A stretch of DNA of 49,715 nucleotides from Akkermansia muciniphila (GCA_945861565.1 CAMAUY010000029.1:1-49715), one strand, 5' to 3'. Shown: positions 18,149 through 27,552, numbered from the stretch's first letter. Notes: generated by a model not told the origin, from the letters alone. Made by a program: numbers and translations.

Positions 18149-19027
18149 TTGCAAACCCGCGCGTATCAAGGAATCACCCTTCCTGTGACCGGAACGTTCC
18201 TCGATGAAATGGCCGAAGCCCGACGGCAACGTCAGCCCCATTGCCTGATTACGATCGCTGCCACCCAAGGCTCCGTCCCCCGGCGCGCGGGCACCAAAAT
18301 GCTCGTTTATTCGGACGGGAAGATCACCGGCACCATCGGCGGCGGTCGGTTTGAATCTCTTGTCATTGCGGACGCCATCGCGTTGCTCCGGCAGGGAGAC
18401 CCGGTGCTAAAATCCTATCCGCTTCACGATACCGCCACGGATTCGTTCGGGGCCATTTGTGGCGGAGAAGTAACCGTGCTGATCGAACCCCAATTGCCGT
18501 CTCCCGCCCTCACCCTCCTCGGTGCCGGTCACTGCTCCCGCGCCCTCGCCCATCTGGCGCAGACCTGCGGCTGGCACGTGACCGTGATCGATGACCGCGT
18601 AGAAGCCGTCGCAGACTTCCCGGCGCAGCAACGCCTCAGCAGCCCGCAAGCTCCCGATTTCATCGCGGCAAAATCCTGGCGGAACGACGACGCTCTCGTC
18701 CTCGTCAATCGTAACTATCAACTCGACCGCGATGCGCTGGCCGCCGCGCTCAAGAACCGCGGAATGGCTTACCTGGGTATGATGGGCAGTCGGCGGAAAG
18801 TCCGCCGCGTCATGGATGAGCTGCTCGCGTCCGGTTTCCAGAAAGCCGACTTTGCCGGCCTCCGCGCTCCGATCGGTCTTGACCTCGGCGCCGATCACCC
18901 CGCGGAGATCGCGGTCAGCATCTTCGCGGAAATCCTGCTCGTCTTCCATCAAACATCAGGCCGACCGCTGCTGCTGCTGGAATCGCTCCCCTCCAATCCC
19001 GCCGCGCACGCGCTGATTCCCGTTTAA
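18149..19027 (+). CDS. xdhC: XdhC family molybdenum cofactor insertion/sulfuration chaperone
   Basis: XdhC proteins bind molybdenum cofactor, support its sulfuration and insert it into xanthine dehydrogenase. The N-terminal XdhC domain carries GSVPRRAGTKMLV and GTIGGGRFE. The C-terminal Rossmann-like domain has LTLLGAGHCSRALAHLA, YLGMMGSRRKVRRV and PIGLDLGADHPAEIAVSIFA. The full frame of 292 residues uses TTG at 18149; ATG at residue 21 is an alternative, and no Shine-Dalgarno decides it. The gene lies 16 bp before the xanthine dehydrogenase gene in the same direction. Gene pairing and family agree. Confidence 0.9.
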   Translation: MQTRAYQGITLPVTGTFLDEMAEARRQRQPHCLITIAATQGSVPRRAGTKMLVYSDGKITGTIGGGRFESLVIADAIALLRQGDPVLKSYPLHDTATDSFGAICGGEVTVLIEPQLPSPALTLLGAGHCSRALAHLAQTCGWHVTVIDDRVEAVADFPAQQRLSSPQAPDFIAAKSWRNDDALVLVNRNYQLDRDALAAALKNRGMAYLGMMGSRRKVRRVMDELLASGFQKADFAGLRAPIGLDLGADHPAEIAVSIFAEILLVFHQTSGRPLLLLESLPSNPAAHALIPV

Positions 19028-19043
19028 TGTCCAAGGGTTGCCG

Positions 19044-22000
19044 ATGAATTTCTCCCTCACCCTCAATCGCCGCTACCAATCAGGAACGGTGGAGGATATC
19101 AACCTGACACTGCTACAATGGCTTCGCCGGCGGGGCCTCACCGGAGCCAAGGAAGGGTGTGCCGAGGGCGATTGCGGTGCCTGCTCCATCGCCCTGTTGG
19201 AACGCGACTCCCGCGGCCAGTCTACATGGCGGTCGATCAATTCATGCCTCGTCCCCGTAATCACTCTGCATGGCCGCGAAATCGTGACCAGCGAAGGCAT
19301 TGGCTGCTCCGCCAAACTCCATCCGGTGCAGCAGAGCATGAGCGATCATCATGGCTCACAATGCGGGTACTGCACGCCCGGATTCATCTGTTCCCTTTTT
19401 GAAGCTTGGCACCGCCACGACCTGACCACTCAAGCCCAACTCACCGAGCAACTCGCCGGTAACCTCTGCCGTTGCACCGGCTACCGGGTGATCCAGAACG
19501 CTGCCTCTGTCGCGCTCCAGGATCGATCCTACGATGACCCTCACACGGCCACCCTCTCGATTCCAGCCACCCTGCCCACTCCCATCACCCAGGATCTCTT
19601 TCATCGTCCCGACACCTTGGGAGCCCTCCTCCACCTCCATGCCACTCGCCCCGACCTGCGTCTGATTGCGGGTGCCACCGAACTCGCCCTCGAGATCACG
19701 AAAGAGTTTAAATCCTTGCCCGGCTTTCTCTCCACGGATGCCGTGCCCGAACTCCATATCCTCCAACGCTCGTCGACCCTCTGGATCGTGGGGGCTGCGG
19801 TCACGCTGACCAATCTGGAGGATGCCCTCGGAAGCGACGTTCCCTTGCTGGCACAAATGGTGCGGCTCTTCGGCTCCCGCCCCATTCGAAACCGTGCAAC
19901 CCTCGGCGGCAATCTCGCCACGGCGTCCCCCACCAGTGACAGCGCTCCGGTATTGCTGACCCTCGACGCTTCACTGTTGCTCGCGTCAGCCTCGGGCTCA
20001 CGCACCATTCCCTTGACCGATTTCTTCACGGGCTACCGCCAGACCTGCCTGCGGCCGGGTGAGATTATCCAGCACATCGAAATCCCCCTGGCGTCGACCT
20101 CCTCCGACCAGCGCCACGAGCAGTGGTATAAGGTCTCACGTCGCCTCGAAATGGACATCAGTACCGTTGCGGGTTCCTTGGTGGTGGAGACCGACGCGCG
20201 CGGGATCATCACCCGCGCACGCCTTGCGTTTGGAGGAGTCGCGACCACTCCCATGCGCGCGCGCGCCGCCGAAGCCGCCCTGCTGGGACGCCCCTGGTCG
20301 GAGCAAGCCCTCGTCGATGCCGCGCGCATCGCCATGCAAGAATTTTCCCCATGTAGCGACGTGCGTGCTTCCGCCGCCTACCGCCGCGCCCTGATCGGTG
20401 GTATGCTACGACAATTCTACCAGGATCCCCCGTGGCACCCCGACTCCAGCCCCCTCGCGCCCATCAATCCCTGGAAGTTCCCGCCAGCCCCGCACGAAAG
20501 CGCCCACCTCCATGTCACCGGCGCCGCACGGTACACGGATGACCTCCCGCCGGCCGAGGGCGAACTAACCGTCTGGCCCGTCACTTCGCTCCACGCCCGA
20601 GCCGCGATTCGACACCGGGACGCGACCGTCGCCCGCACCTTCCCCGGCATTCACGCCATCCTCCTCGCGGAAGACATTCCGGGCCTTAACGACGTGGGAG
20701 CCGTCCGTCCGGATGAAATCCTTTTGGCGGACACGGAAGTCTCCTACCACGGCCATCTCATCGCTCTCGTCGTCGGAGAAACCGAAGCCCAATGCCGCGC
20801 CGCCGCCGCCGCCGTTGTCATCGAATACGAAGCGCTCCCCCCCATTCTAAACGTCACCGCCGCCATCGCACACGGCAGCTTCCACTCCGAGCCGGCTACC
20901 ATTCGCCGAGGCGATCCGCCTGCCGCGCTCGCTTCGGCACCCATGCGGATCTCGGGAGAATTCCATCTCGAAGGGCAGGAACACTTCTATCTGGAAACGC
21001 ACGCCGCACGCGCCATCCCCGGCGACGACGGCAGCCTCCATATTTTCTCCAGTACACAACACCCCGCCGAGATCCAAGCCGTCGTCTCCCGCGTGCTCCG
21101 CCTGCCCCGTCATCAGATCGTCGTGGAAAGCCTCCGCATGGGTGGCGGCTTTGGCGGCAAGGAAACTCAGGGCAATACTCCCGCCGCCCTCGCCGCCCTC
21201 GCCGCCCTCAAAACCGGGCGCCCCGTCCGGGTTCGTCTCACCCGCGATCAGGATATGCAATTATCAGGACACCGACATCCGTTCCACGCCCGGTTTGAAG
21301 TCGGTCACACTCGGGAAGGCCGCCTTCTCGCCGTCAGGTCCGAACTTGTTTCCGACGGCGGTTGGGCACTCGATCTCTCCAGCGCCATCACCGACCGCGC
21401 CCTTCTCCACCACGACAACGCCTATCATATTCCCCACCTGGAAGTGACCGGGCGTGTGGCGAAAACGAATCTCTCCAGCAACACCGCATTCCGAGGCTTC
21501 GGCGGCCCGCAGGGCATGCTGGTCATGGAGGAAATCATTCACCGCGTCGCGCGGAACTGCGGTCTGCCCCCGGAGACAGTGCGTGAACGAAATCTCTACC
21601 ATGGCACCGGCGAGACCAACACCACCCACTATGGCCAGGAGATTGCCGACCATCGACTCCTCCGAATCTGGCGCGAACTCATCAAGAGTTCCGACCTTGC
21701 GGAACGACGCGCCGCGCTCGCCGCCTGGAACGTCGGCCATCCTCACCGCAAGCGTGGCCTCGCCATCACTCCCGTAAAATTTGGCATCTCCTTCACCCTG
21801 ACGCATCTCAACCAAGCCGGGGCCCTTCTCCTCATCTACCAAGACGGCACCGTCCAGGTAAACCACGGCGGCACCGAAATGGGCCAGGGCTTGCACACCA
21901 AAATTCGCACCGTGGTCTGCCGGGAATTCGGCCTCACTCCGGACCGCGTCCGACTGATGTCCACACGCACCGACAAGGTTCCGAACACCTCGGCCACCGC

Positions 22001-22751
22001 TGCCTCGAGCGGCACCGATCTCAATGGGGCCGCGGTCCAAGCGGCCTGCCGCACGTTGAAGGAACGCCTCCTGCCGATCGCCTGCACCCTCCTCGGAACC
22101 GCTCCGGATCTCCTGACATTTTCCAACAACGCGATTTCGTCGGCGGAGGCGACAGTCCCGTTCGCGGATGTGGTCATGCGGGCCTACCTCGACCGAATCC
22201 CTCTCGCCGCCACCGGAGTCTACGCCACGCCGGACATCGGCTGGGACCGCACGACGGGTAAAGGGCGCCCCTTCTTCTATTTCGCCTGCGGTGCCGCGGT
22301 CGCCGAGGTCGAGATCAATGGCTTCAGCGGCGCCGCGAAACTATCGCGTGTGGACATTCTGCACGACGTGGGTGACTCGTTGAATGAAGGCATCGATCGC
22401 GGCCAGATCGAAGGAGGGTTCATCCAGGGCATGGGCTGGCTTACGATGGAACAACTCGTTTGGGATGACGCCGGGCGCCTCCTAACCCATTCACCGGACA
22501 CATACAAAATCCCCACCCTCGGAGACATCCCGCCCGACTTCCGCGTCCAACTGCTCACGCATGCGACCCAACCGGGCACGGTCCTGGGCACCAAGGCGGT
22601 TGGCGAGCCCCCGCTCATGCTGGCGATCGCCGTCCGCCACGCCATCCTCGACGCCATCGCCGGCTTTCCCGGCAGCAACCCGGAAGCTCTGACCTCCCCG
22701 GCCACCGCTGAAGCCATCTGGCGCAGCATCCATTCCACTCCTTCGCAGTAA
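19044..22751 (+). CDS. Single-chain xanthine dehydrogenase (Fe-S, FAD and Mo domains fused)
   Basis: It oxidises hypoxanthine and xanthine to urate in purine catabolism. The 1235-residue chain joins what most bacteria split into XdhA and XdhB. The first [2Fe-2S] cluster has Cys39, 44, 47 and 68; the second has CGYC (107/110) and CRC (142/144). The FAD domain has RNRATLGGNLATASPTSD. The molybdopterin domain has GGGFGGKE, AFRGFGGPQG and VGEPPLML, which hold the equivalents of bovine Glu802, Arg880 and Glu1261 and favour a purine substrate over an aldehyde. The frame begins at TTG 19038, but ATG 19044 fits the family start. XdhC lies just upstream and a P450-like gene 7 bp downstream. Confidence 0.93.
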   Translation: MNFSLTLNRRYQSGTVEDINLTLLQWLRRRGLTGAKEGCAEGDCGACSIALLERDSRGQSTWRSINSCLVPVITLHGREIVTSEGIGCSAKLHPVQQSMSDHHGSQCGYCTPGFICSLFEAWHRHDLTTQAQLTEQLAGNLCRCTGYRVIQNAASVALQDRSYDDPHTATLSIPATLPTPITQDLFHRPDTLGALLHLHATRPDLRLIAGATELALEITKEFKSLPGFLSTDAVPELHILQRSSTLWIVGAAVTLTNLEDALGSDVPLLAQMVRLFGSRPIRNRATLGGNLATASPTSDSAPVLLTLDASLLLASASGSRTIPLTDFFTGYRQTCLRPGEIIQHIEIPLASTSSDQRHEQWYKVSRRLEMDISTVAGSLVVETDARGIITRARLAFGGVATTPMRARAAEAALLGRPWSEQALVDAARIAMQEFSPCSDVRASAAYRRALIGGMLRQFYQDPPWHPDSSPLAPINPWKFPPAPHESAHLHVTGAARYTDDLPPAEGELTVWPVTSLHARAAIRHRDATVARTFPGIHAILLAEDIPGLNDVGAVRPDEILLADTEVSYHGHLIALVVGETEAQCRAAAAAVVIEYEALPPILNVTAAIAHGSFHSEPATIRRGDPPAALASAPMRISGEFHLEGQEHFYLETHAARAIPGDDGSLHIFSSTQHPAEIQAVVSRVLRLPRHQIVVESLRMGGGFGGKETQGNTPAALAALAALKTGRPVRVRLTRDQDMQLSGHRHPFHARFEVGHTREGRLLAVRSELVSDGGWALDLSSAITDRALLHHDNAYHIPHLEVTGRVAKTNLSSNTAFRGFGGPQGMLVMEEIIHRVARNCGLPPETVRERNLYHGTGETNTTHYGQEIADHRLLRIWRELIKSSDLAERRAALAAWNVGHPHRKRGLAITPVKFGISFTLTHLNQAGALLLIYQDGTVQVNHGGTEMGQGLHTKIRTVVCREFGLTPDRVRLMSTRTDKVPNTSATAASSGTDLNGAAVQAACRTLKERLLPIACTLLGTAPDLLTFSNNAISSAEATVPFADVVMRAYLDRIPLAATGVYATPDIGWDRTTGKGRPFFYFACGAAVAEVEINGFSGAAKLSRVDILHDVGDSLNEGIDRGQIEGGFIQGMGWLTMEQLVWDDAGRLLTHSPDTYKIPTLGDIPPDFRVQLLTHATQPGTVLGTKAVGEPPLMLAIAVRHAILDAIAGFPGSNPEALTSPATAEAIWRSIHSTPSQ

Positions 22752-22758
22752 CTCGGCC

Positions 22759-24087
22759 ATGATTGCAAAAATTAAAAGCTTTCTCCGCCGGCACGTACCT
22801 CATTCGTCCGTTCGCTATGCGTACGTCCGGACATTCTTTTCCTGGTCTAAATTGCCGCCGGGAAAATTGATCCGACTCGATCACCAGGAAATGACAAACC
22901 GCACTGTTCTGCTCGAACTGGCGTCCCAATGGGGGCCTGTATTCAAGGCGATCGCGTGGGGTGAACTGGGGATCTGTGTGGTCGGCATTCCGCTCGGCCG
23001 CCGCCTGTTAAAGGATCACGCAGCCGACCTCAAGCCCATGACGATTGAGCTCGCGCCCTTGTTCCCCAAAGGCTTCCTGCGCCAGATGCAGGGTGAGGAA
23101 CATCGGACCTACCGCAAGGCCCTGACCCAGGCGATCCGGCCCTCCGATCTTGCCGCGAACATCCCATCGCTCGAAACGATCGCGACTCGCGGCTTGGAGG
23201 ACTATGTGGCCAGGCAAAACGACCATCAGGATTCGCCGGAAGCCTATATTTCCACCCTCAATACGATCGCGAGCGGAATGCTTGTCCAAATTGTTCTGGG
23301 GGCGGCATTCGGGTCCGCTTCGTTCGACCAGATTATGCAAGGCTACCGCAAGCTCGGACCGTGCGGACTCGTTTGGAATATTGGCGACGCCCATCGAGAG
23401 GCATTCGAAGAGATCCGCGACCACCTGATCGATCAGTTTTCCCGCGGGCTGGCGTCGCGTTCGATGGAGTCTCAGCCGAGTATTCTGGGACGAATCTGCA
23501 GCGAGGGATTGCCCGATGCGACGTTGCTCGGGAACCTGATCTATATGGTTGAGATGGGCCGCTACGACACGTATTCCCTTTTTCGCTGGCTGACTAAGTA
23601 CGCGTCGGAACATCCGGAGATGCTCGCGCGCATCGCACGCGAAGATCCCGCTGCGACTCCAGACAGAACATCGTTCGCGGAAGCGTTTGTCTTGGAAACA
23701 TTACGCACGGACCAGAGTGAACGTCTCATGCGGAAAGCTCAACGTGACTTCGTGTTTTCGGGATATCTCATTCCGAAGCATGCGACTGTTCGGGTGTGTC
23801 TCTGGGAGGCGCACAAGTCGCCGGACGCATTCCCTGAACCCTTCCGCTTCAATCCGGAGCGATTCCTCACGGGTGATCCTAATGGAGATCAGTTTGCGCC
23901 GTTCGGTCTTGATCATCACCAGTGCCCGTTCGCCGAGATCGCGATTAAGACGAGCATGATTTTCCTGCGGGTGCTCGCCCGAAGCTATACGGTGGCACCG
24001 ATCGCCGACGGACTGCCCGTACGCGGTCTCTACCACTGGGAGCCCGCCAGTCAGTTTGGCGTGCGCCTCCATCCGCAGGGCTCCTGA
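22759..24087 (+). CDS. Divergent cytochrome P450
   Basis: The 442-residue protein has a P450 layout: an I-helix block MGRYDTYSLF, the ExxR block ETLRTDQSER, the FNPERF block, and a heme-binding loop FAPFGLDHHQCPFAEIA with Cys389 as expected thiolate ligand. The loop deviates from FGxGxHxCxG: the second Gly is Asp and the Gly after Cys is Pro. The I-helix differs from AGxDT by one extra residue. There is no strong membrane anchor. It follows the xanthine dehydrogenase gene by 7 bp, so cotranscription is likely, but whether they share a pathway is unknown. No ferredoxin or reductase gene is nearby. Substrate unknown. Confidence 0.8.
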   Translation: MIAKIKSFLRRHVPHSSVRYAYVRTFFSWSKLPPGKLIRLDHQEMTNRTVLLELASQWGPVFKAIAWGELGICVVGIPLGRRLLKDHAADLKPMTIELAPLFPKGFLRQMQGEEHRTYRKALTQAIRPSDLAANIPSLETIATRGLEDYVARQNDHQDSPEAYISTLNTIASGMLVQIVLGAAFGSASFDQIMQGYRKLGPCGLVWNIGDAHREAFEEIRDHLIDQFSRGLASRSMESQPSILGRICSEGLPDATLLGNLIYMVEMGRYDTYSLFRWLTKYASEHPEMLARIAREDPAATPDRTSFAEAFVLETLRTDQSERLMRKAQRDFVFSGYLIPKHATVRVCLWEAHKSPDAFPEPFRFNPERFLTGDPNGDQFAPFGLDHHQCPFAEIAIKTSMIFLRVLARSYTVAPIADGLPVRGLYHWEPASQFGVRLHPQGS

Positions 24088-24107
24088 CCTCGGCGAGAGG
24101 CATGGTT

Positions 24108-25412
24108 TCAATCAGCGACGATTCGCTCGGCGCGTAAATACGGCTGCAAGGGTGCTGGGATCGCGATGGAACCGTCGGCCTGCTGGTGCGTTTCCACCAA
24201 GGCGACGAACAACCGGGCCAGCGCCGTGCCACTCCCATTCAGGATATGGGGGAAACGGTTTTCGCCGGATTCCGTCTTGTAGCGCATGTTCATCCGGCGG
24301 GCCTGGAAATCCTCGCAGTTCGAACAGCTCGAAACCTCAAGATACTGCCCCTGCCCCGGCGCCCAAACCTCGATGTCATAGGTCTTCGCACTGGCAAAGC
24401 CCATGTCGCCGGTGCAGAGGTTGATCACGCGATAGTGGAGCCCGAGATTCTGCAGCACCTTCTCGGCATTCTGGACCAACGTCTCAAGCTCGTCGTAGCC
24501 GGTCTCCGGAGTCACCAGCTTGATCAGTTCCACTTTGTCGAACTGATGGATGCGAATCATGCCGCGGGTTCCGAGGCCAGCGGCGCCGGCTTCCGCCCGG
24601 AAGCAGGGAGAATAGGCGCAATACCGGATCGGCAGTTGCTTTTCCGAGAGAATTTCGTCGCGATGAATATTGGCCACCGGTGCCTCGGCGGTCGGCAACA
24701 AGTACAACTTGCCAAGGGTCGAGGAATCGAGGCCCTCCTGCACCGCATAGGCTTGATCGCGGAATTTCGGGAATTGTCCCACGCCGACCATGCAATGCTC
24801 ACCAATGATGAACGGCGGAGCCACCTCATGGTAGCCGTGCTCGTGAATATGCAGATCCAGCAGGTAACTGATCAACGCACGCTCCAGCCGGGCACCCCAG
24901 CCCGTGTAGAGCAAAAAGCCGCTCCCGCTCAGTTTTGTGCCCCGCGCAAAATCCACCAACTGCAACCGCTCGCAAAGCTGAATATGGTTGGCCGGCGTGA
25001 AAGCGAACTGCGCCTTCGCTCCGTGCACCCGAATCTCCGGGTTGTCCGCCGCGTCCCGCCCGACCGCCACACTCGCATGCGGAAGATTCGGCAGGCGGAT
25101 CAGGATTTCATCGCGTTGCGACTCCGCCGCCGCCACCGTTCGATCCAAAGAAGCGATGCGATCGCCGATCTCGCGGACCTCGCCTTTCTTCGCCTCCGCC
25201 TCGACGAGTTGCTTCCGGCCCATCAGGGCACCAATCTCCTTGGAAGTCGCATTACGACGGGCCTTGAGCTGTTCAACCTCCGCCAGTGCCGACCTGCGCT
25301 GGTCATCCAGGGCCAATACCTCAGCCACCTTCGCTTCATCCCCACCGTGACGCGTCGCGAGCCGTTCCCGGACAAAATCTGGTTTTTCCCGCAGCAACTT
25401 GATGTCGAGCAT
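24108..25412 (-). CDS. serS: Seryl-tRNA synthetase
   Basis: It charges tRNA-Ser with serine using ATP. From ATG 25412 (MLDIKLLREKPDFVRERL) the product is 434 residues, the usual size. The N-terminal helical arm (about 25-100) is a charged antiparallel coiled coil. The class II core has motif 2 in YSPCFRAEAGAAGLGTRG and motif 3 in NGSGTALARLFVALVE, with TAEAP as the serine-binding TxE block and VSSCSNCEDFQARRM. The frame is open another 72 codons upstream, but only the ATG at 25412 matches the family. It is divergent from clpS with about 112 bp between starts and converges on the P450 gene. Confidence 0.96.
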   Translation of the reverse strand: MLDIKLLREKPDFVRERLATRHGGDEAKVAEVLALDDQRRSALAEVEQLKARRNATSKEIGALMGRKQLVEAEAKKGEVREIGDRIASLDRTVAAAESQRDEILIRLPNLPHASVAVGRDAADNPEIRVHGAKAQFAFTPANHIQLCERLQLVDFARGTKLSGSGFLLYTGWGARLERALISYLLDLHIHEHGYHEVAPPFIIGEHCMVGVGQFPKFRDQAYAVQEGLDSSTLGKLYLLPTAEAPVANIHRDEILSEKQLPIRYCAYSPCFRAEAGAAGLGTRGMIRIHQFDKVELIKLVTPETGYDELETLVQNAEKVLQNLGLHYRVINLCTGDMGFASAKTYDIEVWAPGQGQYLEVSSCSNCEDFQARRMNMRYKTESGENRFPHILNGSGTALARLFVALVETHQQADGSIAIPAPLQPYLRAERIVAD

Positions 25413-25524
25413 GGGCGGAAGATGCTCAGCCGCTCCGCGGATGGCAATACTGAGAGAGCCAGTCCCCGCCTTCGGAGAGGAAACGATTCTTTTCACGGGC
25501 CTTCCCAGTCGCCATAGTTGCCGC

Positions 25525-25827
25525 ATGGCTGGAACGGTTGAAGTGCCGATGCCGGTGATCGAGCCGGCGTCAAAACAGGTCGAAGCACGCGACCCAGGGT
25601 ATCTCGTGATTTGTTGGGATGATCCCATAAACTTAATGCCCTACGTTACCCAGGTGTTTCAGCGCGTCTTTGGCTGGACCCGAGCCAAGGCAGAGAAACA
25701 CATGCTGGAAGTGCACGAGCAGGGACGAAGCGTTCTGGTTCGAGAAGGATTCGAGAAGGCAGAATTTTATGTCCACGAACTCCACAAGTATTCCCTGCAG
25801 GCAACGCTCGAAGCGGAGGACAAATGA
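25525..25827 (+). CDS. clpS: ClpS, N-degron adaptor for Clp protease
   Basis: ClpS binds N-terminal Leu, Phe, Tyr or Trp of proteins and delivers them to a Clp ATPase such as ClpA or ClpC. The 100-residue product has Asp32/Asp33 in VICWDDPINLMPYV and His64 in MLEVHEQGRS, the residues that line the N-degron pocket. The form VFQRVFGW and the aspartate block look closer to actinobacterial and cyanobacterial ClpS than to the proteobacterial type. ATG 25525 gives a normal N-terminal tail of about 25 residues; longer starts would overlap serS. It is followed by a DUF2017-like gene and aat on the same strand. No Clp ATPase gene is in the window. Confidence 0.92.
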   Translation: MAGTVEVPMPVIEPASKQVEARDPGYLVICWDDPINLMPYVTQVFQRVFGWTRAKAEKHMLEVHEQGRSVLVREGFEKAEFYVHELHKYSLQATLEAEDK

Positions 25828-25891
25828 ATGAACGGCCCCACGCAGAAACACGCGCGACCGCCGGAACCCAGGACGGACCCCTTCATGACTC

Positions 25892-26371
25892 ATGACGTTT
25901 GAACGCCGGGACGGTGCCGACTGGATCTTCCGCCTCGAGTCCAAGGAACGCGAATTATTGTTGAGCGTGCTCGAATTCCGGGGGCAATTTCCACGTCGAG
26001 GCCTGTCTATTTCCCGTGATCCGGACACGGCGGCGGAGCTCGCGGCGGCCGGACAAGACCTGATCAGCAGCCTCACTGCCCACCGAGAATCGGTCGCCAA
26101 GTCGGTCGACCAAATGCTCAAAGATCCGGTCCGTTGCCGGGCCATCCCGGGCGGGCATGAGTTGCTCATGGACTCGGATCAAGTGCACCGATTGTTGCAG
26201 GCCCTCAACGATGTCCGGATTGGGGCGTGGGAAACAATGGGCTGCCCGGACTTCGAATCCGCCGTGAAACCGAAAATCGGCTCGAAGGCTGTCGTCGGCC
26301 TGTGGGTGCTGCAACTGACGGCCTTATTTCAGAGCCGGCTCCTCGCGGCACTGGAACACAACCCATCTTAG
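25892..26371 (+). CDS. DUF2017-like protein
   Basis: The 159-residue product is all-alpha and charged. The C-terminal block LLQALNDVRIGAWE...LWVLQLTALFQSRLL and the position straight after clpS resemble DUF2017 proteins, which follow clpS in Actinobacteria. The family has no established biochemical role; linkage with ClpS suggests a part in proteolysis. It starts 64 bp after clpS and ends 48 bp before aat, so the three probably form one transcript. An in-frame start nearer the front is not available, and ATG 25892 gives a full-length domain. Family assignment is by pattern only. Confidence 0.65.
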   Translation: MTFERRDGADWIFRLESKERELLLSVLEFRGQFPRRGLSISRDPDTAAELAAAGQDLISSLTAHRESVAKSVDQMLKDPVRCRAIPGGHELLMDSDQVHRLLQALNDVRIGAWETMGCPDFESAVKPKIGSKAVVGLWVLQLTALFQSRLLAALEHNPS

Positions 26372-26419
26372 TTCTGGGGTGGGTTGGTTCCCTCCGAGTT
26401 CCCCGTCCGATTTCCTGCA

Positions 26420-27073
26420 ATGGACTCGCCCGCTACACCTCTTTGGTTTCCGGACCCCCGGCAGGCTCGTCGCGACGGGCTCGTCGCGATCGGTGGCGAC
26501 CTTTCGGTCCAACGCCTGCTGCTGGCCTACCGGAACGGCATTTTTCCGTGGTCGATCCGCCCGGTCACCTGGTGGTCACCGGATCCACGCGGTGTCCTGG
26601 ATCTGGGTCGAATACACATCGCTCGCAGCCTAGCGCGAACCCTGCGCCAAGGCCGATTCGAAGTGACGTTCGATCGCGCCTTCCGCGAGGTTATCGAAGG
26701 GTGCGCCCGGGCTCCTCGGGCGGGCGGGAAGACCTGGATTTCCCCGGATTTTATCGATGCCTATATCGCTCTTTACGAGGCGGGTTACGCGCATAGCGTC
26801 GAGTGCTGGCGAGAGGGCACGTTGGCCGGTGGGCTCTATGGCGTCGCCGTAGGCGGACTCTTCGCCGGGGAATCCATGTTTCATATCGAGGACGACGCCT
26901 CCAAGGTGGCGGTGGTGCGGGTGGCCGAGCATCTGCAAAGGAGAGGATTCAGTCTGTTCGACGTTCAGATGGTCACGCCAACCACGGTGTCGCTCGGAGC
27001 AATCGAGATCCCGCGGGAAGCGTACCTGCAGCGCCTCAAGGCCGCCGTCGCGTTACCCTGCCGCTTCGCATGA
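26420..27073 (+). CDS. aat: Leucyl/phenylalanyl-tRNA-protein transferase
   Basis: Aat transfers Leu or Phe from charged tRNA to the N-terminus of proteins starting with Lys or Arg, which creates degrons that ClpS recognises. The 217-residue product carries the family blocks FPDPRQARRDGLVAIGGDLS, AYRNGIFPW, WWSPDPRGVL, TWISPDFIDAYIALYEAGYA, HSVECW, GLYGVAVGGLFAGESMF and FSLFDVQMVTPTT. The ATG at 26420 is preferred to a TTG at 26384. It stands in the same direction and close behind clpS and the DUF2017-like gene, so tagging and recognition enzymes of one pathway are encoded together. Sequence downstream (27074 on) is repeat-rich and gene-free. Confidence 0.95.
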   Translation: MDSPATPLWFPDPRQARRDGLVAIGGDLSVQRLLLAYRNGIFPWSIRPVTWWSPDPRGVLDLGRIHIARSLARTLRQGRFEVTFDRAFREVIEGCARAPRAGGKTWISPDFIDAYIALYEAGYAHSVECWREGTLAGGLYGVAVGGLFAGESMFHIEDDASKVAVVRVAEHLQRRGFSLFDVQMVTPTTVSLGAIEIPREAYLQRLKAAVALPCRFA

Positions 27074-27182
27074 CGGGTATCACTCAGCGATCCTCGCTCG
27101 CACCTCGATCGGATATTTCCTTGATCGACATTCGCAGATCCGCCTTCATCAAATCTCCCCGTTCAACATGAGCGCCGGGTTT

Positions 27183-27249
27183 TCATTCGTGTCATTCGTG
27201 GGCACACCCGCATTTTCTGTTGCCCACGAATCACACCAATCACACGAAT
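27183..27249. repeat. Imperfect palindrome, CATTCGTG...CACGAATG type
   Basis: The left arm (27183-27202) begins CATTCGTGTCATTCGTGGGC. The right arm (27221-27249) is its complement with a nine-base insertion of a GATTGGTGT-type unit. The spacer is 18 nt. I recall short repeats of this type between genes in Verrucomicrobia and related phyla. It lies about 110 bp after aat and could act as a bidirectional transcript end. Confidence 0.6.
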
Positions 27250-27471
27250 GCCTGAGCCGATTGACGCTGGTGTTCTTCGAGGTCCGGAGGTTGAACCAGA
27301 CTGCTCCAGGGAACACCCCGGTTGCGTCGTGGTTCCATGCGGGATGCCCTCCGCGGCACGTCACTGAGCAGCCGCGTTGGACGAAACCGCGGAGGCGTTT
27401 CCACCCCTATAGGTAAACTACATCACGTCGGATGTCGACGGATAATACCCCGGCCCAAATCCGCGGATAAG

Positions 27472-27552
27472 GAGAACCGCGGATGAACACGGATTGACGC
27501 GAATAGAAAGGGCATGGAATCCGCGTCTATCGGCGTTTATCCGTGGTTCTCA
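27472..27552. repeat. Imperfect palindrome, GAGAACC(G/A)CGGAT type
   Basis: The left arm at 27472-27504 begins GAGAACCGCGGATGAACACG. The right arm at 27519-27552 reads, in complement, GAGAACCACGGATAAACGCC. The arms of about 33 nt match with a handful of substitutions around a 14-nt spacer. The sequence is not related to the neighbouring palindromes, so it is a separate repeat family. Confidence 0.6.

Noticed and set aside
24186..25517. 443-codon plus-strand frame
   Set aside because: It is antisense to serS, which has all class II synthetase motifs.
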